Source: an uncultured Moraxella sp. (GTDB taxonomy: Bacteria; Pseudomonadota; Gammaproteobacteria; Pseudomonadales; Moraxellaceae). From it: a stretch of DNA of 64,000 bases. The notes below the pieces were generated by a model, which was given only the letters and a program-made list of their open reading frames with translations, had not been told where the DNA came from and did not search any database. This document shows positions 36,492-44,593 of the stretch, one piece after another. The translations under genes were made by a program, and so were the position numbers. The stretch is taken from contig NZ_CAMCBS010000007.1 in the NCBI RefSeq assembly GCF_945873075.1, positions 27,968-91,967 on the forward strand. The letters are read 5' to 3'. Each line of letters opens with the position of its first letter. The first letter of the stretch is position 1.

Positions 36492-37814
36492 ATGTTTTCG
36501 ACCCTGTGGCAAACACTGACCGAACATCCTGAATTTATCGCCATGCTGACCATTCCGCCTGTGACGGCTTTTGTCACTTGGGCGCACGTGTGGATGGCGC
36601 TTGAGATGCTGTTTCGTCCAATTAAGTTTTGGGGCATTGCCATCAAAAATATGCCCTTTGGGCTCAAGGGCTTGGGCTGGCAGGGGATTGTGCCTGCCAA
36701 AGCGGGTAAAATCTCGGGCGTGATTGTTGACCAGACGCTCTCAAAGCTTGGTTCACTCGATGAATTTTTTCAGGCGATGGAGCCTGAAGAGATGGCGGAG
36801 TTTATCACAGCGACGGTGGATAAGAACCTAGAAAGCTTGATTGATGAAATCATGCTTGAGCGTTCGTATGCCCTATGGACGCATATGCCGTACGCCATTC
36901 GTCGTCGTATCTATGCTCATGTGCACGCCAAACTGCCAGATATCATGAAATCGCTTGTCATGGATTTGACTTATAATGTCGAAGAGCTGGTCGATATGCG
37001 TGCGATGATTGTCAGCAAGATGGAAAATGACCGCAAGCTGATGGTAGATATGTTCCTAAGAGTTGGTAAAAAAGAAATTAACTTTATTTGGAAAATCAGC
37101 GCATTGATTGGCTTTGGCTTTGGTGTGGTGCAGATGGTGCTGTTTTATTTTGTGCCGCAGCATTGGACAGTGCCGTTTTTTGCGATGGTGTGGGGCGCTT
37201 TGACCAACTGGATTGCGATTTGGATGGTGTTCAACCCTGTTGAGCCACGCCGTGTGCCATTTATTCGTCTGTTTCGTTATGAGATGGATGGTGATACCAA
37301 AAAAGTGGTTTGGATGCGTCCGCATTGGCATCACTATTCATGGCAGGGCGGTTTTATGAAACGCCAAGATGAAGTGTCAAGCGTGTTTGCCGAAATCGTC
37401 GTCAATGAGCTTGTAACACTTGAGAATATCATGCATGAGATGATGTATGGGCTACGAGCGAATAAGACCCGTGAGCTGATGAAATCGCATCTGTATGAGA
37501 TGCTAGAGTCGCCTGTGGTGGCAACGACGCTCAAGGTAGGTATGGATGAGCGTACTTTGGATGATTTTAAAGATACCATCTTGGATAAATCCATCGATGC
37601 GACGATGGTGCCAATCCGTGACCCTAAGCTCAATACATCTAGAGCGAGTAAGATTTTTGGGTTATTTGAAGGGCGAATCCGTGCGCTGACGCCCAAAGAA
37701 TTTCAAAACCTGCTAAGACCTGCTTTCCAAGAAGATGAGATGACGCTCATCGTGCTTGGGGGGATTACGGGATTTTTGGCAGGTTGGTTGCACTTGGTGA
37801 TGGTGTTTTTTTAG
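36492..37814 (+). CDS. DUF445 family membrane protein
   Basis: 440 residues. An N-terminal membrane segment (PPVTAFVTWAHVWMALEMLF) is followed by a family motif in GLGWQGIVPAKAGKISGVI. A long helical region comes next, then a central pair of membrane segments (FIWKISALIGFGFGVVQMVLFYF and VPFFAMVWGALTNWIAIWMVF) and a final one (TLIVLGGITGFLAGWLHLVMVFF). DUF445 proteins are widespread inner membrane proteins of unknown activity. It precedes the ccm genes by 120 bases but has no clear link to them. Confidence 0.85.
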   Translation: MFSTLWQTLTEHPEFIAMLTIPPVTAFVTWAHVWMALEMLFRPIKFWGIAIKNMPFGLKGLGWQGIVPAKAGKISGVIVDQTLSKLGSLDEFFQAMEPEEMAEFITATVDKNLESLIDEIMLERSYALWTHMPYAIRRRIYAHVHAKLPDIMKSLVMDLTYNVEELVDMRAMIVSKMENDRKLMVDMFLRVGKKEINFIWKISALIGFGFGVVQMVLFYFVPQHWTVPFFAMVWGALTNWIAIWMVFNPVEPRRVPFIRLFRYEMDGDTKKVVWMRPHWHHYSWQGGFMKRQDEVSSVFAEIVVNELVTLENIMHEMMYGLRANKTRELMKSHLYEMLESPVVATTLKVGMDERTLDDFKDTILDKSIDATMVPIRDPKLNTSRASKIFGLFEGRIRALTPKEFQNLLRPAFQEDEMTLIVLGGITGFLAGWLHLVMVFF

Positions 37815-37934
37815 GAAAATGGTATCCGACCCACCAAGTCTTTTGCTTAATTGATGTATGACATCAATAAGCCATTTATAAAACACTGCAAAAACTTTGC
37901 ACAGTAATTTGCACAGTAACATGAGTCATTTACG

Positions 37935-39938
37935 ATGTTAATAACAGAACTTGGATATTTTTCGCTATTGCTTGCGTTTATGCTGGCGATATTACAGGCG
38001 ATTTTGCCTGCCATTGGCGTAATCAAGCACCAAGGGCAGTGGCAACGACTGGCACCAAGCCTAGCGACGGCGCAATTTTTGGCGATGATGGTGTCGTTTG
38101 GCGCACTGATTGCAGGGTTTTTGCACAATGATTTTAGCTTGGTTTATGTCGCCAAGCACTCAAACAGCCTGTTGCCTTGGTATTATAAATTGTCGGCGAC
38201 TTGGGGTGGGCACGAAGGTTCGCTACTATTATGGATGACGATTTTGGCGACTTGGTGCATGCTCGTTGCGGTATTTAGTCGTGGCTTGCCCCTAGATATG
38301 CGTGCTCGTGTGCTGTCGATTCTAGGTGCAGTGCAGACGATGATGCTTGCGATGATGATTTTTACTTCATCACCGTATGACCGTGTGTTGCCAAATCTAC
38401 CTGTCGATGGCGCTGACCTAAATCCACTACTTCAAGACCCGGGATTGATTTTCCATCCGCCGATGCTATATATGGGCTATGTGGGCTTGGCTGTGCCGTT
38501 TGCGTTTTGTATGGCGGCGCTGTGGGCAGGGCGACTTGATGCCGTGTGGACTCGTTGGAGTCGTCCGTGGACGCTGACCGCTTGGGCGTTTTTGACGCTA
38601 GGTATCGCACTGGGCTCTTGGTGGGCGTATTATGAGCTTGGCTGGGGTGGTTGGTGGTTCTGGGACCCTGTTGAGAATGCCTCATTGATGCCGTGGCTGG
38701 CTTCTACTGCGCTGATTCACTCGCTTGCCGTGACCGAAAAGCGTGGCGTGTTCAAGGCATGGACAATTATGCTGGCGATTTTTTCGTTTGCACTTAGCTT
38801 GCTGGGTACTTTTTTGGTGCGCTCAGGGGCGATTACTTCGGTGCATTCGTTCGCCGCTGACCCAACTCGTGGCTTGGCAGTGCTGGCGATTTTGGCGGTG
38901 GTGATTGGTTTTGGCTTATTGATGTTTGCTTTGCGTGGTTGGAAATTGACCGTGGAGAGTAGCTATAAGCTAAAATCTCGTGAAACTGTGCTAGTTATCA
39001 ACAACCTAATTTTACTTGTGGCGACGCTTGTCGTGCTACTTGGTACGCTATATCCAATCATCGCTGATTTCTTTAAGCTTGGTCAAGTTTCTGTTGGCCC
39101 ACCGTATTTTAATGCATTGTTTGTGCCTTTGACTTGGCTGCTGCTTGGCTTTATGGGTGTGGGTGCGGTGATGCGTTATAAATATGACAGCCGTCCACTA
39201 CTAGCGGCGATGATGGCGTGCGGTGTCAGTGCCATAGTGCTTGGTGCATCGGTGGCGTGGCTGATGTCGCAGCTAGCCGAAGAGCCAGCATTTGACTATA
39301 GCGTGTATGTGACAGGTATTCTTAGCGTATGGGTGCTTGCCTTTATGGTGTTTGACATCAAAGATAAGCTTAAGCACAACAAAGGTAATATCGCTCAAGG
39401 CTTGACCAAGCTATCACCGAGCTACTGGGGGATGCAAATTGCCCATCTGGGTGTGCTTGTCTGTGTGCTGGGTGTGGCAGGTACAAGCAGTATGAGTATC
39501 GAAAAAGATGTCGCTATGACGGTCGGTGACAGCGTGCATGTACAAGGTTATGATTTTCATCTACAAGCTTTTGAACAGGTGAAAGGGGCGAACTATGATG
39601 CCACTCAAGCAACCATCACCGTCAAAGAAAACGACAAGCTCATCACCACACTATATCCACAAAAGCGTGATTATGTCGTCAGCATGATGCCAATGACCGA
39701 AGTGGGTATGCGCCCAAGCCTATTAAAAGAAGTCTATGTGGCACTTGGCGAGCCCATCACTGATGCCAAAGGCAAAGTCAATAACAACACTTGGGCGGTG
39801 CGTGTCTATGTCAAGCCGATGGTGCGCTGGATTTGGCTCGGTGCGATTATCATGGCTGCCGGTGCGTTTATCGCCATCATTGATAAGCGTTATCGTCTTG
39901 GCAAATCAAAAGCAAAACACATCAATCAAGGAGCATAA
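37935..39938 (+). CDS. ccmF: Cytochrome c maturation haem lyase subunit CcmF
   Basis: 667 residues, multiple membrane helices. The tryptophan-rich haem-handling motif WGGWWFWDPVENAS is at about residue 235, with WGGHEGSLLLW near 90 and conserved histidines in the loops. CcmF with CcmH transfers haem from CcmE to apocytochrome c in the periplasm. It leads a ccmF-ccmG-ccmH-ccmI operon with 2-9 base spacings. CcmABCDE are not in this window, so the pathway is split between loci. Confidence 0.96.
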   Translation: MLITELGYFSLLLAFMLAILQAILPAIGVIKHQGQWQRLAPSLATAQFLAMMVSFGALIAGFLHNDFSLVYVAKHSNSLLPWYYKLSATWGGHEGSLLLWMTILATWCMLVAVFSRGLPLDMRARVLSILGAVQTMMLAMMIFTSSPYDRVLPNLPVDGADLNPLLQDPGLIFHPPMLYMGYVGLAVPFAFCMAALWAGRLDAVWTRWSRPWTLTAWAFLTLGIALGSWWAYYELGWGGWWFWDPVENASLMPWLASTALIHSLAVTEKRGVFKAWTIMLAIFSFALSLLGTFLVRSGAITSVHSFAADPTRGLAVLAILAVVIGFGLLMFALRGWKLTVESSYKLKSRETVLVINNLILLVATLVVLLGTLYPIIADFFKLGQVSVGPPYFNALFVPLTWLLLGFMGVGAVMRYKYDSRPLLAAMMACGVSAIVLGASVAWLMSQLAEEPAFDYSVYVTGILSVWVLAFMVFDIKDKLKHNKGNIAQGLTKLSPSYWGMQIAHLGVLVCVLGVAGTSSMSIEKDVAMTVGDSVHVQGYDFHLQAFEQVKGANYDATQATITVKENDKLITTLYPQKRDYVVSMMPMTEVGMRPSLLKEVYVALGEPITDAKGKVNNNTWAVRVYVKPMVRWIWLGAIIMAAGAFIAIIDKRYRLGKSKAKHINQGA

Positions 39939-39940
39939 AT

Positions 39941-40519
39941 ATGGCAAAGTCAAACAAACGCTTGCTTACTTTTATCATTCCGCTTGTCATCTTTATCGGA
40001 TTGGTTATCATGCTATTTATGCGACTGGGCAAAGAAACTGATGTGCAGACCAGTCAGCTGGTGGGTAAGCCGTTGCCTGCTTTTAGCCTGCCGCTGCTGT
40101 CCGACCCTGCACGCACGATGACCAATAGTGATTTGCCAAAAGAGCCATTTTTGCTCAATGTATGGGGTTCATGGTGTCAGACTTGCTATGTTGAGCATCC
40201 ATTTTTGATGGAGCTACACGCAAAAGGCGTACCGATGATTGGGGTGAATTATAAAGATGAACTTGCCAATGCGTTGGCTTATATTGACAAATACCAAAAC
40301 CCATTTATCTACACCATCCAAGATTATGAAGGCAAATATGGCTTGGAATTGGGTCTGACAGGTGCACCTGAAAGTATGATTGTCGGCACCGATGGCGTGG
40401 TGTATAAGCACGTCTTGGGTGAAGTTGGTGAGAAAAATTGGCCAAGTCTGCAAGCGTGCATGACAAGTGTGGCTGATGAGTCATTGACCAAAGATGCTAA
40501 ATTGGCAGCGTGCGAGTAG
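39941..40519 (+). CDS. ccmG: Thiol:disulfide interchange protein CcmG/DsbE
   Basis: 192 residues. One N-terminal membrane anchor (LTFIIPLVIFIGLVIMLFM) and a periplasmic thioredoxin-like domain with active site WCQTC (about residue 80) in VWGSWCQTCYVEHPFL. The GAPES-type cis-proline loop LTGAPESMIV is intact. It keeps apocytochrome CXXCH cysteines reduced. Two bases after ccmF. Confidence 0.94.
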   Translation: MAKSNKRLLTFIIPLVIFIGLVIMLFMRLGKETDVQTSQLVGKPLPAFSLPLLSDPARTMTNSDLPKEPFLLNVWGSWCQTCYVEHPFLMELHAKGVPMIGVNYKDELANALAYIDKYQNPFIYTIQDYEGKYGLELGLTGAPESMIVGTDGVVYKHVLGEVGEKNWPSLQACMTSVADESLTKDAKLAACE

Positions 40520-40528
40520 GAGTCCTAG

Positions 40529-41032
40529 ATGAAATTAAATCACTCAATCATGGCGCTACTACTTGGCATGAGTATCAGTACGATGGCGATGGCAAGTATT
40601 GATATCTATGAATTTGATTCGCCACAACAAGAAGCGCAATATCGTGGGCTGATTGAAGAATTCCGCTGTCCAAAATGCCAAAACCAAAACTTAGCAGGCT
40701 CAGATGCACCCATCGCTCAAGACCTAAAACAAAAAACCTATGAAATGGTCAAAGACGGTCGCAGTGATACCGAGATTCGTAACTATATGTTTGAGCGTTA
40801 TGGGGATTTTATCAGTTATAAACCCCCCGTGCGCCCATCGACTTGGATTTTGTGGTTTTTTCCGCCTGTGCTATTGGTGCTACTGATTCTAGGCTGGATT
40901 TATAAGGCTCGCAAAGGTCGCAGTCAGCTGTCAGCTGATGATACACAGGCCTTGAGTAGTAGCGAAGAAGCCAAGCTTGCCAAGATTTTGGCTCAGCATG
41001 GCGACAAGACTGATGACAAACAACAATACTAA
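40529..41032 (+). CDS. ccmH: Cytochrome c-type biogenesis protein CcmH
   Basis: 167 residues. Signal peptide ending MAMA, then the reactive CXXC in EFRCPKCQNQNLAGSDAPIAQDLK (about 45-68), and a single C-terminal membrane helix (WILWFFPPVLLVLLILGWIY). It reduces apocytochrome thiols with CcmG and pairs with CcmF. The tail after residue 135 is acidic and longer than in the shortest homologues. Confidence 0.94.
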   Translation: MKLNHSIMALLLGMSISTMAMASIDIYEFDSPQQEAQYRGLIEEFRCPKCQNQNLAGSDAPIAQDLKQKTYEMVKDGRSDTEIRNYMFERYGDFISYKPPVRPSTWILWFFPPVLLVLLILGWIYKARKGRSQLSADDTQALSSSEEAKLAKILAQHGDKTDDKQQY

Positions 41033-41041
41033 GGGCGGTAT

Positions 41042-42301
41042 ATGACACAAAGTTTGGTTTTATTTTTTTCGTTGTGTGCTGTCTTGACGGTACTGTTGTC
41101 GCTGGTGGTGATTTTGCCTTGGATAAAGACAAAAAAAGCTACAGATAACCAGTTGATGTCGGTCAATGTCAAGGTCTTTGGCGAGCGTATCGCCGAGCTT
41201 GATGCAGACAAGGCGGCAGGGCTGATTGATGATACACATTATCAAGTACAAATCACCGAGCTAAAACGCCAGCTACTCGATGCACAGACAGTCGCCGAAA
41301 GCCATGCACCAGTCGGTGCAAAAGGTCGTGCCATTGTGATGATTTGGATACCGATTTTGGCGGCGGTGGCATATCTGACGACAGCTGACCGTACGCCTGT
41401 GTTTGCACTATGGCAAGCCCAAGATACGGTAGGGCAAGTGGCAGATGATTTATTGACCGGTAAGATTGATACACCACCTGAATGGGCGACCAAAGACTCA
41501 GCGGCGCTCATCTCTGCCATGCAGACCAATGTGCATCATCATGCCTATGATGCCAATCGCTGGATGCGTCTATCCGAGCTGTTTATGATGCTTGATGCCA
41601 AGCCACAAGCGATGGAAGCATTGGCACGAGCCAATCGTCTTGAGCCTGATAATGAAGAGATTGCACTGACATTTGCTCAGACTAATTTCTTTGTCAATGA
41701 AGGGCGTATGGATGATAAGGCGCGAAATGCCATCTTGAGCATCTTGCAAAAAGATCCAAAGCATGAAGGTGCGCTGATGATGATGGCAATGGGTGAGTCA
41801 AAAGCGGGTAACTTTAGCGAAGCTAAGGCATGGATTGCACGCCTACGCTCAAGCTTGGTGGCAAGTTCGGGTGACCGCTCTGAAGCCTTGGCAAGCCTTG
41901 ATAAGCTTGTGGCAAATATCGATGCCCAAGAAGCACAAGTCGCTCAAGGTGTGGCGGTGACTGTCGCCATTAGCCCTGCGATGGCATCACAAATCAAGCC
42001 TGAAGATGTGCTGTTTGTGTCAATTGGCGAGCAGACAGGTGGTGCACCGTATGCGGTCAAGCGCCTATCAGCCAGTGAGCTAAGCGCCAATCAAGTGGTG
42101 GTGAGCTTGAGCGACCTAGATGCGATGATGCCATCACGCACACTCTCAAGTGGTCGTGCATCAGGCAAGGTCTTGGTGGTCAATGCACGCATCAGCAGCT
42201 CAGGCAATGCCATCGCTCAATCGGGTGATTTATCAGCCAATCCTGTGGTGCTTGATAAGCAGTCGGCGGTGTCCTTGACGATTTCTCAAGTCGTGCCATA
42301 A
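41042..42301 (+). CDS. ccmI: Cytochrome c-type biogenesis protein CcmI
   Basis: 419 residues. Two membrane helices at the N terminus (LVLFFSLCAVLTVLLSLVVILPW and IVMIWIPILAAVAYLT) flank a cytoplasmic loop with heptad-like charge. The periplasmic part contains TPR helices (WMRLSELFMMLDAKPQAMEALARANRLEPDNEEIAL, then KAWIARLRSS) and a C-terminal beta-rich domain. CcmI chaperones apocytochrome c to the haem lyase. End of the ccm operon. Confidence 0.92.
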   Translation: MTQSLVLFFSLCAVLTVLLSLVVILPWIKTKKATDNQLMSVNVKVFGERIAELDADKAAGLIDDTHYQVQITELKRQLLDAQTVAESHAPVGAKGRAIVMIWIPILAAVAYLTTADRTPVFALWQAQDTVGQVADDLLTGKIDTPPEWATKDSAALISAMQTNVHHHAYDANRWMRLSELFMMLDAKPQAMEALARANRLEPDNEEIALTFAQTNFFVNEGRMDDKARNAILSILQKDPKHEGALMMMAMGESKAGNFSEAKAWIARLRSSLVASSGDRSEALASLDKLVANIDAQEAQVAQGVAVTVAISPAMASQIKPEDVLFVSIGEQTGGAPYAVKRLSASELSANQVVVSLSDLDAMMPSRTLSSGRASGKVLVVNARISSSGNAIAQSGDLSANPVVLDKQSAVSLTISQVVP

Positions 42302-42344
42302 TCTTGGTAATCCGATTAGATTACAGTAATTTGAGTATATTAAC

Positions 42345-42376
42345 AAAAAACTTGCGCCAAATGGTGCAAGTTTTTT
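42345..42376 (+). terminator. Rho-independent terminator after ccmI
   Basis: Stem AAAAAACTTGC / GCAAGTTTTTT, with inner pairs CC/GG, followed by ATTATT, about 45 bases after the ccmI stop. Confidence 0.88.
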
Positions 42377-42450
42377 ATTATTTATAACATATATTTATTA
42401 TAAACTGCTAAGTTCACAAAAATCGCACACTTTATTAGATTTTGTCATAA

Positions 42451-43200
<750 letters not shown>

Positions 43201-43287
43201 CTCGCTCTTGTGATAACAGGATTTGACACACCATATGACATTGAGCTGATTTTAGGCTTGATGTAGTAATCATGAGTGGATATAGGG

Positions 43288-43325
43288 CCAAGCTTCTGTG
43301 CTATACAGGAGCTTGGTTTTTTTGT
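43288..43325 (+). terminator. Rho-independent terminator after adk (first of two look-alike copies)
   Basis: Stem CCAAGCTTCTGT / ACAGGAGCTTGG, then seven T. Its 3' part GAGCTTGGTTTTTTTGT (43309-43325) recurs identically at 44409-44425, exactly 1100 bases on, after the HTH-NBR1 gene. Confidence 0.88.
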
Positions 43326-43667
43326 TGGTAGCTGACTATGTTGGATCTAGTGTGTGCCAGGACCTAAAATCAGCATCTTAACCAACCAAAAACCCAAATT
43401 TTCATTTGTCAAGTATAAATATTGTTAAAATTGTGCTGGAATAATAAGTTGTTCAAAAAATCGACATTTTTTGGATATGTTTACAAAACGATTTTATTTT
43501 TTGATACAATAAATAAGAAGTAGCCGAATAAAGTAACCAAGATTACTTTAGATAATGTTATAAATATACAGTTATTCATCAGTTTTATCAGATGCCTCCT
43601 TTCTGTGGATTTGTTCTACATTACAGGGGGATGAGGTGTGTTGTTACCAAAAGATTGAGAGCTTGGA
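43326..43667 (+). other. Gene-free leader region of the HTH-NBR1 gene
   Basis: About 340 bases without an ORF. It contains a perfect inverted repeat CAAAAAAT-CGAC-ATTTTTTG (43454-43473) overlapping GTTGTTCAAAAA (43448-43459), whose reverse complement reappears at 44455-44466. A TACAAT hexamer near 43505 could be a -10 box. The repeat may be a binding site for the HTH protein encoded downstream; that is inference. Confidence 0.45.
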
Positions 43668-44360
43668 ATGAGAAATAGGCATACTGATAGCCCATTATCC
43701 GACTATGTCCGTCGCTGGTGTGCTCAGCACGGGATTAGCCTTGAAAGATTGGCGGAAAATGCAGGTATCGCCCGTGGGACGCTGTATCATATGCTCGACC
43801 CAAAAACGACACCAAAGATACCGCATCTACTGAGCTTGGCTAATGCTATGAGCGTGCATCATACGATTTTGTTCCGTCTGAAGTGGGCTGAGTTTGGTGT
43901 GCTCGAAGAGAAACCTTGCTTGGTGTCCGCTGGGCCAGCTCGCCAGCAGGGTGATGCCAGTGGCTTTATTGATGAGACTGTCCCTGATGGCTCTATCATC
44001 GCATCAGGCTCGACTTTTGAGAAATCATGGACACTACAAAATGTCGGTGATGTGGTATGGGAAGGGCGGTATTTGGTTTGTATCGACAGTGAGTTGGCTA
44101 CAGATCATTATCCCAATGGTCAGCCTGCCAGTGATTATCAACTCAAGCCACATCACAGTGCCATCCCTATCCCGACGACTCATCCGGGTGAGATGGTGAC
44201 CTTGACGGTGAAGTTCGATGCTCCTATGGTGGCAGGGCGTTATATCTCCTATTGGAAGATGGTGAATGCCGAAGGTGAGTTATGCTTCCCATCGATCGGG
44301 CATTGGTGCCTCGGTATCGATTCTTGTGCGATCGTTTGGGGTCAGTTTTTAGCTTTTTAG
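43668..44360 (+). CDS. Helix-turn-helix protein fused to an NBR1-like four-tryptophan Ig domain
   Basis: 230 residues. Residues 10-68 form a Cro/CI-type HTH (SDYVRRWCAQHGISLERLAENAGIARGTLYHMLD, then PKIPHLLSLANAMSVHH). Residues about 95-205 match the NBR1 FW/Ig-like domain: DETVPDGSIIASGSTFEKSWTLQNVGDVVW, then HPGEMVTLTVKFDAPMVAGRYISYWKMVNAEGELCF. Tryptophans are seen at the expected SW, VVW and SYW positions. FW domains occur in the eukaryotic autophagy receptor NBR1 and in scattered bacterial proteins, usually as protein-binding modules. A DNA-binding sensor or phage/stress regulator is possible; no function is known. No signal peptide or membrane segment. Confidence 0.75.
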   Translation: MRNRHTDSPLSDYVRRWCAQHGISLERLAENAGIARGTLYHMLDPKTTPKIPHLLSLANAMSVHHTILFRLKWAEFGVLEEKPCLVSAGPARQQGDASGFIDETVPDGSIIASGSTFEKSWTLQNVGDVVWEGRYLVCIDSELATDHYPNGQPASDYQLKPHHSAIPIPTTHPGEMVTLTVKFDAPMVAGRYISYWKMVNAEGELCFPSIGHWCLGIDSCAIVWGQFLAF

Positions 44361-44387
44361 CTTTTGCTCATGGTGGTATGATAATAA

Positions 44388-44425
44388 AACCAAGCTTTGT
44401 CAGTAGCAGAGCTTGGTTTTTTTGT
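44388..44425 (+). terminator. Rho-independent terminator after the HTH-NBR1 gene (second look-alike copy)
   Basis: Stem CCAAGCTTTG / CAGAGCTTGG (one G-T pair) with seven T. The 17 bases GAGCTTGGTTTTTTTGT are identical to the adk terminator, and the opening CCAAGCTT is shared as well. Confidence 0.88.
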
Positions 44426-44593
44426 GCCAGTATTGGCCACTGATCCATGTCAACTTTTTGAACAACCATGTAACTATCGCTAATCATTCTCATTTAAGCC
44501 ATTAAAACATCCCTGCACTCATGTTAAAATTTAACCAGTTTATGTAATTGTGTATTGCTAAACTGTATTTATGGTTTATGAAAAGGATCAGAT

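Noticed and set aside
37935-39938. NrfE nitrite-reductase haem lyase instead of CcmF
   Set aside because: The following CcmG, CcmH and CcmI genes and the absence of nrf genes fit CcmF.
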